DNA from: Trichomonas vaginalis G3
Taxonomy: Eukaryota; Parabasalia; Trichomonadida; Trichomonadidae
Assembly (NCBI RefSeq): GCF_026262505.1
Contig: NC_067205.1
Location: 7,316,001 to 7,380,000, forward strand
Direction: 5' to 3'
DNA length: 64,000 nucleotides
Each line of letters starts with the position of its first letter. Position 1 is the first letter of the stretch. The notes beneath the pieces are model-generated. The model saw only the letters and a list, made by a program, of their open reading frames with translations, was not told the DNA's origin and ran no database searches. A program made the translations under genes and the position numbers. Below, piece after piece: positions 9,661 to 20,693 of the stretch.

Positions 9661-10644
9661 ATGGATCCAAAAGAACAACAATTTCTTGATGACAATGGTT
9701 TAGTTTTTATTAAAATCATTGCCAAAGGCACATTTGGTGTTATCTATCAAGTTTATTCGGAGCAATTTCGATCGAATTTTGCTTTAAAGAGAATTCCCGA
9801 AAAATTGTTCAGTGATCAAGAAGTTCAATGCTTGATTGCTATTGATGATCCTAAAATTGTCAGTCTATACAAGTATTACAAATTTAATGGCAACATTTAT
9901 CTTTTGATGGAATTTTGCATGACAGATTTACAACGAATTTTAATACAGAATCCAAAAATACAAACAGAGCAACTTAGAAAATACATAACTGACATGGTTA
10001 AATGCGTCAAAGCCTGTCATGACAAAAACATTGCACATTGTGATATTAAACCCGCTAACTTCATGATAGATGCATATGGCAGACTCAAGATCGGAGATTT
10101 TGGATTATCCGCAATCTATAAAGACAAACCAAAGTCACTTGACTTCAAAGGCTCTGGATTTTACATGTCCCCAGAAATTTTCTGTCGTAGGATCTACAAT
10201 CCTATAATTTCCGACATGTGGGCATTAGGAGTATCCATCTACTTCATCACCACCAAGAGATTCCCATTCGAAGCCAACACAGAGCGAGAATTTTACGCAA
10301 AGCTCCAGAGCGGCAAATACAACACAAGCCTGATCCAGGACCCTCTACTCGCAGAGGTAATTGCAGGATGCTTGGAATTGGAGCCACGCAAAAGGCTCAC
10401 AGTTGATCAGCTGCTGGAACTGCCTTATTTCACAGAAACATCTAAAAAGACTGAAGCAAAGATAAGCTTGAACAGAACAATGCCACTTTTGAGAAACCAG
10501 GACATAATTTTGAAGCCAAAAGTGGAAAATAAGAATAAGCTGATTACGTTTCAGTCTTCTACACATAATTTATTCAGAAACTCGAGCTTTATGAGATTAC
10601 AGCTCATCGATGTTTCTAAATCAAGTGATACGTTCAATATTTAA
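9661..10644 (+). CDS. Protein kinase, CAMK/SNF1-like
   Basis: About 327 residues. The kinase domain covers about 15-265: glycine loop AKGTFGVIY, ALKRI lysine, catalytic loop HCDIKPANF (HCD replaces HRD), DFG, a SPE in place of APE, and the subdomain IX DMWALG. All residues needed for phosphotransfer are present. The C-terminal 60 residues are basic and unrecognised. An in-frame ATG exists 12 codons upstream (9625), but the start at MDPKEQQ is preferred because the extra residues are AT-rich spacer. A foldback element ends about 150 bp upstream. Paralogous to the degenerate gene at 29385. Confidence 0.9.
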   Translation: MDPKEQQFLDDNGLVFIKIIAKGTFGVIYQVYSEQFRSNFALKRIPEKLFSDQEVQCLIAIDDPKIVSLYKYYKFNGNIYLLMEFCMTDLQRILIQNPKIQTEQLRKYITDMVKCVKACHDKNIAHCDIKPANFMIDAYGRLKIGDFGLSAIYKDKPKSLDFKGSGFYMSPEIFCRRIYNPIISDMWALGVSIYFITTKRFPFEANTEREFYAKLQSGKYNTSLIQDPLLAEVIAGCLELEPRKRLTVDQLLELPYFTETSKKTEAKISLNRTMPLLRNQDIILKPKVENKNKLITFQSSTHNLFRNSSFMRLQLIDVSKSSDTFNI

Positions 10645-11190
10645 CAAAAATTATTATGACAGTCGTATTCACTATTTATCCATGAGCTTCAATGCGATTA
10701 ATAGATTATACTTACAAAGCGGCCAAATGTTCTTTTGATTTTAGCTATCAAAAGAGTTTTTTACCCTGATTCATTCAGCATTTTCGATTTTTTATTACAG
10801 TTAACAGATAATAACTTGCTTAATGAATTTACCAACTTTTTTGTTGTATATATTTATAAACTGTTAATTACTTCTCGTTTTTTTTTCAATCAAATTGATC
10901 TTTTGCAATTTCCATCCTTTTACTGCTTTAGATTCATTTGCAATTTAAATGTGATAGATAGTTTTAGATAGCAGATTATTTAAAAAAGTGATTTCGAAAT
11001 AAAATTTAATAAAATAACGAGTAACAGCAATTCTAATACATGAAATGCATTATCTATGATGTATACTTTTACAATCCTCAAACTGTGATCACTAACTGCC
11101 TCATAATTTTTTTTGAAATAACTTATATTAAATTTTTACTTTCATATTATGAACAAATATACAAAACTATATTTCAAACGAGCTCTCTGC
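10645..11190. other. Spacer between convergent genes
   Basis: Lies between the 3' ends of the kinase and the Wntless-like gene. AT-rich, no supported gene. Confidence 0.5.
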
Positions 11191-12552
11191 CTAGTTTGAC
11201 TCATCATTTACGAAGAATTCTGCTGGAGTTGCACCTTCCTGTGCGTTATCTCCGTTCACGTAGTCCTGATCGTGCAACACCTCGTATGGCCAGTGGAAAT
11301 ATGCCATGAGGAGGACAAAAACGTTCTGGATTGAGTAAACTCCAACAAAACGCAATGCAGAGTCCTTAAACTTTGGCAGGAAGCTGAATATTACTCCGTA
11401 AAGGAATATCAGTGCAATTGACACCGATCCAGAGACAAGATAAATAATATATTTGTATCTTTCAGTGATATCTACCTGAATTGATGCGACAATGATGCAG
11501 AATATGCACCACACAATGTATCCGCAGAAGAGAACGATGTTGAAATAGGCCATAAATATGATTTTCTTATCAAAAACAGTAAATCCGATTTCTGAAACGA
11601 CATCTGCGAGATAAATGATGGAGCAGAGGATAATCTTTGGGACAAAGAAGCACTTGTCTGTTTTCCTGTTCTTGTAGCGGAGAGAATCGAACAAAACCAA
11701 AATGAAAAACTTCAAATAAGCGGAGAAGAGACTGTTAACAAGTATCTCCAGCAAGACAACGGAGTTTGACTTGTGCTTGACAAAGAAAAATTCGAAAATG
11801 TTGTTATACAAAAACGAAAGAAGTAATAAAGGACATGTGAGCTTCTGTTCGAGGTGCCAGTACTTGAACTGGGCTGTTGAGAGACGGAGAACAAAGAGAA
11901 CAAGGAAAATAAGCTCAATTAAGGCAAAAATGAGTTTGAAATAAATCTGAAAAATCGTGTATTGCGTGAAACCATGAACAAAGCGAAGTGTAAGAGATGT
12001 ATACATTGGTGGAACATCAATTGTGCACTCAAAGTGAATGGAATCAAAATTCAATAGTTTTTGAGTGTAAAGTATGATCGGATAAGTCTCTTCGTTACCT
12101 GCAAATGCAATTAAATGAGTGTTATCGTCATAATTCACGACTGTTTTAACGATTTCATTGTTCTTCTTCATGACCACTTTATAGTTGTATGCAATCTGTT
12201 CGTTGACAACTCCCGCTGTATTCTCACGGTTGAAGATGAGTTGGAATGAAACAAATTTGAAATATGGTGTGATTTCTTTAATTGTCATTGAAAAATCTTG
12301 TGCTTTTGTGCCAATAAGACCTTTTTCGTTGCTAGAGCGAAGATAAATGGTCTTTTCATTTACATCAAATGGTTTTGGACCGAAAAACCCGGTGAGAGTA
12401 GAGATTATCAAAATAACAACAAAACCACCAATAGAATAGATTTCATCTCTGAAATTTGCACTATCAATGGCCATTAGAGTTTCTCTACCTAATGATTCTT
12501 CAATTTGAATATCAATCATTTCACCAGAAGAGGAATGCATATTATCAATCAT
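11191..12552 (-). CDS. Wntless/TMEM181-like seven-helix membrane protein
   Basis: About 453 residues. A first membrane helix (about 37-55) precedes a lumenal beta-rich region (about 58-200). A block of about seven membrane helices then runs to the C-terminus, which is short and acidic. The last helix ends in a LLMAYFHWPYE motif, characteristic of the Wntless-like/TMEM181 (GOST) superfamily, whose members act in the secretory pathway as cargo receptors or GPCR-like proteins. The frame is open six codons further upstream from a GTG, but the first ATG is used. No partner can be deduced from the neighbours. Confidence 0.7.
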   Translation of the reverse strand: MIDNMHSSSGEMIDIQIEESLGRETLMAIDSANFRDEIYSIGGFVVILIISTLTGFFGPKPFDVNEKTIYLRSSNEKGLIGTKAQDFSMTIKEITPYFKFVSFQLIFNRENTAGVVNEQIAYNYKVVMKKNNEIVKTVVNYDDNTHLIAFAGNEETYPIILYTQKLLNFDSIHFECTIDVPPMYTSLTLRFVHGFTQYTIFQIYFKLIFALIELIFLVLFVLRLSTAQFKYWHLEQKLTCPLLLLSFLYNNIFEFFFVKHKSNSVVLLEILVNSLFSAYLKFFILVLFDSLRYKNRKTDKCFFVPKIILCSIIYLADVVSEIGFTVFDKKIIFMAYFNIVLFCGYIVWCIFCIIVASIQVDITERYKYIIYLVSGSVSIALIFLYGVIFSFLPKFKDSALRFVGVYSIQNVFVLLMAYFHWPYEVLHDQDYVNGDNAQEGATPAEFFVNDESN

Positions 12553-13053
12553 TTTTTTTACAGATGTCACATTTTATTCATTTCTCTTCTCTTCTTTTAT
12601 TTAATTTGCTTTGGTTGACTATATTTTTGCCTCGTTGAAAATGTTTAACGATTAATACTCGCCATTGCAAAGAATTCATGATGGAGAAGTGTTACAATTA
12701 ACACATCTGGAGAAATGAAACCCATTGCCAAATATAGTTCATAACATATTTAAGATGTGAATACTTGTAGCCAGATTAGTAAGCTTTCCTTTAAGAAATA
12801 TTCAATTAATTAAGGTAATGAATGAAAAATAAGATAAAATTCTAATTGGCAATCTAATCACATTATCCTGATTCCGAATAATTAGGATTGAAAAGGAGTT
12901 TGATCAAAACAATGAAAAATTCACCATAAAGATAGATGATTTCTCATAAGGATATATTCGTATTAAATTGAGAATATATGTTTGAACCAATTAATTAAGA
13001 AAATAGAAAAAAGATTATCCGAAAAAAAAAATGAAAAAAAAATTGGGGTGAAA
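12553..13053. other. AT-rich spacer
   Basis: Between the Wntless-like gene and foldback copy 2. No gene seen. Confidence 0.5.
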
Positions 13054-14307
13054 GTGTAATAAACAGAAATTCATCAAAAGTGACAGCTCTCAATTTTTTG
13101 ACATTTGTAAATTCTAAATTGAATGAGAAAAATGAAATAATACTAAGCATAATACAATATTCTAGATTTAATTATAATTAGGAAAAAGTTAGTTTTGAGA
13201 GTACTTTTCATAGGCATATAGAATGAAATCTTCTGAAAAATAATATCACATAAACTCATATTATTTTCTAATATATAACTATTTTATATAAAAATCAAAT
13301 TCAATGATCTTAAAAGCGAAGGATAAACCTCAAAATTTACGAATATAATGAGTGGGAATATAATGCTTATCTATCATAAAACCATATGAAATATCAATTT
13401 TTGCTTTACGCCTAATTTTTGACGACAATTAGCAAAAAAATGTTAAATGTTAACACTCAGTCCATTTGAATATGAAAAATAAAATTGACTTTGATTAAAT
13501 GTTTTTATTTATCATGCAATTCTTCTTGCGACCAAAGATTTGAATAAAAGTTCAAAAAATAAGATAGCTTAAAAAATAATATACGGTAGTGTTTACTAAT
13601 AGATGAATAGTATATAAATTCTATTAAAATGGATTTGATCCAAAAAAATATAAAACCAAAAATAATTGTTATAATTTAAATGAAGAAGTAATTTAAAACG
13701 ATTTTATTTATGATCAAATTTTATATATTTTTTTGGATCAAATCCATTTTAATAGAATTTATATACTATTCATCTATTAGTAACACTACCGTATATTATT
13801 TTTTTAAGCTATCTTATTTTTTGAACTTTTATTCAAATCTTTGGTCGCAAGAAGAATTGCATGATAAATAAAAACATTTAATCAAAGTCAATTTTATTTT
13901 TCATATTCAAATGGACTGAGTGTGTTAACATTTAACATTTTTTGCTAATTGTCGTCAAAAATTAGGCGTAAAGCAAAAATTGATATTTCATATGGTTATT
14001 ATGATATAAGCATTATATTCCCACTCATTATATTCGTAAATTTTGAGGTTTATCCTTCGCTTTTAAGATCATTGAATTTGATTTTTATATAAAATAGTTA
14101 TATATTAGAAAATAATATGAGTTTATGTGATATTATTTTTCAGAAGATTTTGTGTTCTTCTTCAAAATTTTATTTTTTTATTAACAAGAATCTTTACAAA
14201 ATATACATTTACTTTAATTAATATTTAAAAACGTGCTCTATCAAAAGTTCCAAAAATTCAATATTTTAGCTTTTCTGAGGTGTCACTTTTGATGAATTTC
14301 TGTTTAC
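13054..14307. mobile_element. Foldback element, copy 2 (reverse orientation)
   Basis: Reverse complement of copy 1 almost base for base, about 1.25 kb. Its left end starts TGTAATAAACAGAAATTC and its right end reads CTGTTTACA. The arms lie at about 13226-13650 and 13722-14150, with a central loop of about 65-70 bp. Differences from copy 1 are scattered single-base changes and 1-2 base indels, so transposition or copying was recent. No coding capacity. Confidence 0.85.
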
Positions 14308-15338
14308 AACAATAGGATGAGAAAATGATGAAGTGTATATCATCAAAGGCAAAAAAATTTGATCGGAAACGAAGAATAATTTCAATAAATTGAATTTATC
14401 AATTTCAAAAATATTATATTCTGATTGTTATATAGAATTATTAGATAAATGATAAATAATTAATTCAAATAAAAAAAATTCAAGGTCTCAATTCTTTTGA
14501 ATTGAATTGAAAAGTAAAATTGAGAGGATATTAAAAATAAGGAACCGTTTGAAAATTATACATATAACAAAAAAATAGAATAACGTGCTTGCTCAATCAT
14601 CAAAAAATTAGATATTATGAATTGGATTTAAATTATTAATTTCGAGTTCAAATTTCAATCAAATTCTGCAGGAAATTGAGCTTTATCCGATTTTTAACAT
14701 TAGCATTTCTATGTGATTGCAAGAAATCCCTTCTCCTAATGGAAAAATTGAGTATTTACCTTAGTATTGAATATGATTCTTTCACAGGGAATGAGATACG
14801 AACGAATTTAAAAACCATTATCGTGTTGACAAAAATATCATGAATATTCTTAAACAGGAGGTTTAAATTAATGAATTGTTGTATTTTTAATGATTGAGCA
14901 CAAATCCACTTCATTAATTTCCTCTCAATCAATCTCTTGAATAGGTGGTTTCTATTCAGCATCAAATTCAACCAAAACAAGGCAATTCAAAATCTAAAAA
15001 ATTAACATCTGCTATCAATAAATTAATGATGATATCATTTCGATATGGCCATTTTGTCAAATTATGTGCTTAGTTTGATGCGCCAATGCCAATATCAAAA
15101 AATATCAGATATTTGGGAAAGTATAGTCTTACGAATTCTTCTTTTGAATGTATAATATTCATTTGGAAACTTTCAAAAGTGTATTCTTTATCTTCTCCAA
15201 AAATATTTCTCCAAAAAAAAGCTTTATATTCATTATTGTTTTGCTATATTTTCCATTTGTTTGATTGATATTTTGAGTTTTCTCAATTTTGTGATCCGAT
15301 CACTTTATCAACTTCACAATTATTTCAAAAGATTTTTG
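14308..15338. other. AT-rich spacer with promoter of next gene
   Basis: No gene seen apart from small AT-driven frames (14756-14980, 15086-15268). The 3' end holds the initiator of the TMEM62-like gene. Confidence 0.5.
15300..15304 (+). promoter_or_regulatory. Inr (TCACT) of TMEM62-like gene
   Basis: GATCACTTTATC matches TCA+1YW, with A+1 at 15302, 37 bases before the chosen ATG. This supports the start at 15339 over the TTG-opened upstream frame. Confidence 0.55.
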
Positions 15339-17222
15339 ATGTTCCATCATTTATCTCGATGGATATCATTTTATGGTATTTTTCTTGTACTATTCGGCTA
15401 TTGTTTAAAGATATATTACACATTTCCAGTTTATCATATTCCAAAGGTATCAATTAAAAACTTTTCTCGGAAATTTGATCAAAGGATAAAACCAATTATA
15501 ACAGGTCATATCTCTGACTCGCATATATCTACAAATCATCCAAAAACAATTATAAGATTAAACAAAAGCTTAAATTTATTCGAAAGAATTATAAAACCTT
15601 TAATTGTAATACTTAGTGGTGACTTAGCAGATAACTATTCACACGGTAAGCCACCATGTTACTCATTTCCACATGAAAAATATTGGAAATTATACAATGA
15701 GACTGTTCATCATTCAAAAATCAATCCGAATAGATTATTTGAGATATACGGGAACCATGATCTGTTTGGCATAGTTAATTGGGATATTGAGAAAGTATAT
15801 GCATCACTATACACAAGAACTAACAATTCAAATTTTCATGCTTTTACAATTACAAAGGACAATGTACGAATAATAGGATTTATGCCAGTAGACTTTCCAT
15901 CTGGGCATGGTCCACAGCAATTTATTGCATCAATGAAAAAAGAATATTTAGATGATCTTGAAAATAAGCTCAAAAAACCTACAAATGCCACTTACACTAT
16001 TGTAGTTACTCATTATACTCATGAATTGATCTATCCAATCAGTGCAAAATCTTCATCTGGTTTAGATTTCGAAAATTTACTCAGTAAATACAATATATTT
16101 TGTTTAATGAATGGACATACGCATCCACAAAACATAGAAGCAGTGCATTATGGTAATTTCATGGAGCTTACAGCCATGAGTTTGAAAAGAAATGATACAT
16201 TCGCACTTTTGTCGATTGATAATGATAGGCTTAACTATGAAAGCTTCAATTTGAACGCAGACATTTCGGATGATTTCGAGAACTACTCCATAATCACTTC
16301 TCCCACACCTCAAGAATTGAATGCCTATAATTTCAACGATATGCAATTTCCGATAAGGATTGTTTCTTTCAGCTCTGACAAGAACAAGAATTTCACTGTA
16401 AAAGGAGATTTTAGCAGCCGTCTGATGTTCCAAGAATATTTAGAAGAGAATGTAAGTCTTTATTCATTGATGGCAACATTTGAACCAGGAATAAGAAAAA
16501 TAGAAATTGTTGGGGATTTGAATAAATCTATGACATTTGCTGTTAATTGCAATTCAGGACCATTTGTTGAGAAGCACACATATCTTTTCAATCCTAAGTT
16601 AGGACCTATCAGCTACCAAATTTTCACGGTTTTCTTTTTGATTGTTGTCCTTTCAATGAAATTCTTGAAATCAAGGAAAATAGAAAAAATATCTATGTTT
16701 ATATTTGATTTCAACACTAAAATGGAAAATCTCGATTTCATCACACTATTTATGGCAGGTCCACTTATATTCGGAAAATGTCTGAGCTATCTCAGTTGCA
16801 AAATCAAACTCTTTCTTTTCATTATCACAGTATGGCCACTCTTTTTGCCATTGATGTTTTATGAAACAGATGGAAAGTTTTATGCACTGTGGACATTTGG
16901 CTACACAGTAGGATTTTCCTTTGTATTTGATACTTTCTCTATTTTATGCAGCGCAATGTATGTAATCTTCTATTTGAGTTCGATTTTCTTTTCAATATTT
17001 GTACTTTTATCAATGAAAAAGAATGGATTTTCCATTTTCTATCTTGTTGATATGATGTTAATTTCAATTTTAATGAAAATCGGATCGAATTTTGTATTTA
17101 AATATATTGCGGAAATAGGTTGGAAATACTTTTGGTATTTCTCTTTCCCATATTTTATCTTTCCAATATTTGAGATCATTCTGCTACTCTCTACTTTGAG
17201 AGAAAAAGTAAAATCTGAGTAA
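15339..17222 (+). CDS. TMEM62-like metallophosphoesterase, membrane-bound
   Basis: About 627 residues. An N-terminal membrane anchor (about 6-27) leads to a calcineurin-type phosphoesterase domain (about 50-300). All metal-ligand blocks are visible: GHISDSHIS, LSGDLAD, YGNHD, THYTHE and MNGHTHPQ. A beta-rich region follows, then about six membrane helices from about residue 430 to the end. This layout matches TMEM62-type proteins, whose catalytic domain faces the lumen or exterior. The substrate is unknown for the family. No frame damage. Confidence 0.88.
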   Translation: MFHHLSRWISFYGIFLVLFGYCLKIYYTFPVYHIPKVSIKNFSRKFDQRIKPIITGHISDSHISTNHPKTIIRLNKSLNLFERIIKPLIVILSGDLADNYSHGKPPCYSFPHEKYWKLYNETVHHSKINPNRLFEIYGNHDLFGIVNWDIEKVYASLYTRTNNSNFHAFTITKDNVRIIGFMPVDFPSGHGPQQFIASMKKEYLDDLENKLKKPTNATYTIVVTHYTHELIYPISAKSSSGLDFENLLSKYNIFCLMNGHTHPQNIEAVHYGNFMELTAMSLKRNDTFALLSIDNDRLNYESFNLNADISDDFENYSIITSPTPQELNAYNFNDMQFPIRIVSFSSDKNKNFTVKGDFSSRLMFQEYLEENVSLYSLMATFEPGIRKIEIVGDLNKSMTFAVNCNSGPFVEKHTYLFNPKLGPISYQIFTVFFLIVVLSMKFLKSRKIEKISMFIFDFNTKMENLDFITLFMAGPLIFGKCLSYLSCKIKLFLFIITVWPLFLPLMFYETDGKFYALWTFGYTVGFSFVFDTFSILCSAMYVIFYLSSIFFSIFVLLSMKKNGFSIFYLVDMMLISILMKIGSNFVFKYIAEIGWKYFWYFSFPYFIFPIFEIILLLSTLREKVKSE

Positions 17223-17579
17223 ACTTTTCTCTTATTAAATAACTAGTAATTAAAAAAAACAATAATAATAATTAGCCTATCTCACAAATAACTAATCATT
17301 GATGCTCAACCTTTTGCATTATTTCATTTTGTCTCTTCTTTGTGTTGATGTGAAATACAACGAATGCTATCAAAAGAGCAACAAATTTCGCTATATTCCA
17401 TCTTGATATTTCAAAATTAGAAACTGTTTCGTATTTAAAAATCCTGCGAATAATTAGCATTTTAGATGTCCACTATACTAAATTTCAGGTGAACATTGAA
17501 TTTGTCTGAATTCAGATAAACAAGTAATTACATTGATGCAATAAATTGCTAGGGACTGTGTCCGTAAATAGCAATTAAT
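17223..17579. other. AT-rich spacer
   Basis: 3' flank of the TMEM62-like gene with TAAA-type signals. Nothing else seen. Confidence 0.5.
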
Positions 17580-18135
17580 GCCGCAGAATACTCTATATCA
17601 GATAAATTGCAAAAAAAGGTTTGTTATATTGAATTCCATCTCTTCGGATGATGAGAATAATATTTGCTTCTTGTAGATAGAGAGTCCTGAGGAGTTTTTC
17701 GGTAATCCGAGTGAGCTCTTTCGTTTTTTGATGTAGAAAGTAGACAGATTTGGGTTGTTGAACGTGAGAGAAAATATGCAATTGTCGAATATGAAATTTG
17801 TTTGCGGTAATATGTTAATGCACGATGATGGATGTTTTGAAAACTCAAATAGTACATTTCAACAGGAGCATGTGAAAGATATGTTAAAAAACTCGGTTGG
17901 ATAGTATGTTCTTTCAAAAATTTTATAGAAAATGATTCATTACATAAAAATCGTAGAATTTACTAGCTCTAGTTATATTAATTTCCGAAATATGATGACA
18001 ATATTTGAATTTGAGGATAGGATCCTGATATTGTTCTTCAATATGTGTAAAAGTATCATAAAGAGATTTGAAGTTATATGCATTAGAAATTGTATTACTT
18101 TGTATCAAAGAATTTGTGAAAAAGCAATCTACCAA
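17580..18135 (-). other. Possible decayed coding region
   Basis: Three overlapping minus-strand frames (18135-17923, 17917-17624, 17781-17593) abut with frame changes and have a composition less AT-biased than pure spacer. The translation has helix-like segments with many aromatic residues. None begins with a plausible ATG and I recognise no family. It may be the remnant of a protein gene or chance. Confidence 0.2.
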
Positions 18136-18483
18136 TAAATTTTTATAAAATTCATGCTAGGTTTTGTTGCAAGTAATATAGGATGGAGAATATTCACCTG
18201 AATCAACATTGAGGAGCACTGGGTCTGTTACTGATGTTTGAGAATCAGAATTTGATATGATTTACGTCTTTATCACGAATTAAGAAAAAAAGCGCATTAC
18301 TCGATATGTATTTCCAAATGCGTATCTAATATATAAGGCAGTGGTTCAGCAGAATATGAGCCAAAGTTTTTTTTTTCAAATGAGCAGATTGATCGATGTT
18401 CATAAAACTGTTCATTTGACACTCAATATTTGAGAAGAATTGATTCAATGATCATATTTTCTGAAAAAGGAAAAAGCGAATTA

Positions 18484-18494
18484 TCATAATCATA
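18484..18494 (+). promoter_or_regulatory. Two Inr-like TCATA motifs before Rab gene
   Basis: TCATAATCATA holds two overlapping-spaced matches to TCA+1YW, 18-29 bases before the ATG of the Rab gene. Which is used cannot be told from sequence. Confidence 0.45.
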
Positions 18495-18512
18495 GAATTT
18501 TTTTTTAAAAAA

Positions 18513-19079
18513 ATGATTCCAATAAAGACAGTTCTTGCAGGTCCTAGTGGAGTTGGAAAGACGTCGCTTTCTATTCGAATGCAAAGTGGAAGCATTCATC
18601 CTAATATTACGACAACGCTTGGCGCACAGTATTTAACGATTAAAACTAAATTTCAAGGCAAAGACTTCCAAATATGTCTCTGGGATACTGCAGGTCAAGA
18701 AAAATATCACAGTATTGTTGGAAACTATTTTCGTGATGCTCAAGTTATCTTGTTAACATTTGATATCTCTGATAAAGATACGTTTTCAGCATTAACTGAA
18801 TGGATGAAGCTTATAGAGCGCAATACTCCCAAAGAAATACCAGTTATACTATGCTGTAATAAAAGTGATTTAGACTCAGAAATAGACGACCAGGACATCG
18901 AAAAGTTTTGTACAGATTACAATATAAATCTATATTTATATACATCAGCTCTTGAAGGTCAAAATATTGACGAACTTATTCAGTCCATAGCTGCTTCTTA
19001 TTCGGAAGACTCTACTCAAGTATCAGATTCTTCTGTTAAGGTCAATAATAATGATAAGAAATCCAATTGTTCTTGTTGA
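18513..19079 (+). CDS. Rab-family small GTPase
   Basis: 188 residues, normal for a Rab. P-loop GPSGVGKT (10-17), switch I threonine region (about 33-35), switch II WDTAGQEKYHS, NKSD base-recognition motif and a TSA motif. The tail ends NCSC, a C-terminal double-cysteine (CxC) prenylation signal for Rab geranylgeranyl transferase. It is expected to cycle GTP on endomembranes in vesicle traffic. The exact Rab subclass is not assigned. The spacing of all G boxes is intact. Confidence 0.93.
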   Translation: MIPIKTVLAGPSGVGKTSLSIRMQSGSIHPNITTTLGAQYLTIKTKFQGKDFQICLWDTAGQEKYHSIVGNYFRDAQVILLTFDISDKDTFSALTEWMKLIERNTPKEIPVILCCNKSDLDSEIDDQDIEKFCTDYNINLYLYTSALEGQNIDELIQSIAASYSEDSTQVSDSSVKVNNNDKKSNCSC

Positions 19080-19241
19080 AAACCAAATTATATTTTCTGA
19101 CACTTCTTAAGTATACTAATTTTTATCCCATTGATATTATACTATATGTGTATATTGTTTTTTATGTTTAAAATATCTTTTAAAAAAAAATGAAAGAAAA
19201 AAAAACCTTTATTCTATAAAAACAATATGAAGTCAAAAAAA

Positions 19242-20693
19242 TTAAACTTCCGTATAAGTTACTCCTTGGCCTGTTCCTGTCATTGGCTTGTCATCCAGCT
19301 TTGATACAGCCTTTGCCTCTCTAATCTTCTGAACAATAAGAGGTACTGCAATTGCTCCACCGAAGAAAAGGCCAAATACATCAGCCGCCGGGTAGCAGAG
19401 CTGTAGCTTGATTCCGTCGTGGAACAGTGCGTAGAACATGTAAGAGAATCCCAATATCGAAACGAACTGGCAGAAGAAGCTGATGATTATTGCCCTTCCG
19501 CCGCATTGTAGACTCTGCATGATAGACTGCGCGTTGAACCTTGAGAAAGAGAAGAAGGCGACAGAGTTTCTTGCTCTCATCATTGGTTCGGCCCACTTTA
19601 GATACTCCTCGCCTGTGGAAAAGATCATTGAGAGGTATCTTGGGAAGATCCACGTGAGGAGAGATGTAAGGCCACCCCACAAGAAGTTGATCCAGAGTGC
19701 GTGGAATGCTAATTCAAGCCACCTCTTCGGCTGGTTTGAAGCGTTCGCATAGGAAGCGGCTGGGATACTGCCTGTGTTGACGCCAATCATAAGAGATTGA
19801 GTAAGAACAATGAAACGGACTGTTGCGTTGTATCCGGATAAAGCAGCTGGAAATTCTTCACCAGTGCACAAGCCGAGGAGCTTACGGACAATGATAGCTG
19901 GGATTGTAAGTGAAAGTTTTGCAACAAGCTGCGAAACACCAACTTTAAGACATGGAATCGTGTGTGGTCCGAATTTTTTGAATAAACCATGAGGGCTGGG
20001 CTTGATGCCGAACTTTCCGCAGTAGAAGAGAATAATTAATGTGATACCTGGTATTAACTCAGCGAGAATTGTTGAGAAGGCGGCACCTCTGATTCCAATT
20101 TTGAGTCCGAACAAGAACAAAGGATCAAAAAGACCCATGTTCAGGAAGAAACAAATGATGTTGACAATACCAAACAAGTTTGTACGACCTTCTCCTTGAA
20201 GAAAGCCTCCTGCAAGGAATAAGAAGATTGATGAACAAGAACAAAGCAAAACAGGTAGAATATAGTCAAAACCAAGGTTAACGAGATCTTCATCTGCACC
20301 GTACCAGAACGCAATCGGCTTGACAATTGGTAAAAGGATTGCAGGAACTATTGCGGAAAAGATTATAGCAATTCTGATAAGATCTGAGAATAGCTGATCA
20401 ATTTCACTCTCCTTTTTCATGCCGTAGAGTTGGCTTGTCTTCGTATTTGCAGCAATATTTAACCAACCACCGAAAGCACGACCGATATTATCGAAAACAG
20501 AGTACTCCGAGATAGCTGACATACCTCTGTAACCGAGGGCCAATGATACCCATATTGTATCAACGATTCCATATAAAGCACCAATTAATTCAGAAATAAC
20601 AGGACCAGTTCCAAGAGCAATGATTGTTGTAAGTGGTGGACGGCCTCCGAGCTTGTAATGCTCATCTGCTGTGAACTCTTTCTTAGCAGGCAT
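19242..20693 (-). CDS. MATE family efflux transporter
   Basis: 483 residues with about 12 membrane helices in two homologous six-helix halves, as in MATE antiporters that expel organic cations or drugs using Na+ or H+ gradients. The N-terminus DEHYKLGGRPPLTTI is nearly identical in the paralogs at 35280 and 37432, which marks a lineage-specific family. The reading frame is intact. The 3' part (19300-19700) has noticeably more C/G-ending codons than the 5' part. Substrate and membrane location are unknown. Confidence 0.92.
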   Translation of the reverse strand: MPAKKEFTADEHYKLGGRPPLTTIIALGTGPVISELIGALYGIVDTIWVSLALGYRGMSAISEYSVFDNIGRAFGGWLNIAANTKTSQLYGMKKESEIDQLFSDLIRIAIIFSAIVPAILLPIVKPIAFWYGADEDLVNLGFDYILPVLLCSCSSIFLFLAGGFLQGEGRTNLFGIVNIICFFLNMGLFDPLFLFGLKIGIRGAAFSTILAELIPGITLIILFYCGKFGIKPSPHGLFKKFGPHTIPCLKVGVSQLVAKLSLTIPAIIVRKLLGLCTGEEFPAALSGYNATVRFIVLTQSLMIGVNTGSIPAASYANASNQPKRWLELAFHALWINFLWGGLTSLLTWIFPRYLSMIFSTGEEYLKWAEPMMRARNSVAFFSFSRFNAQSIMQSLQCGGRAIIISFFCQFVSILGFSYMFYALFHDGIKLQLCYPAADVFGLFFGGAIAVPLIVQKIREAKAVSKLDDKPMTGTGQGVTYTEV

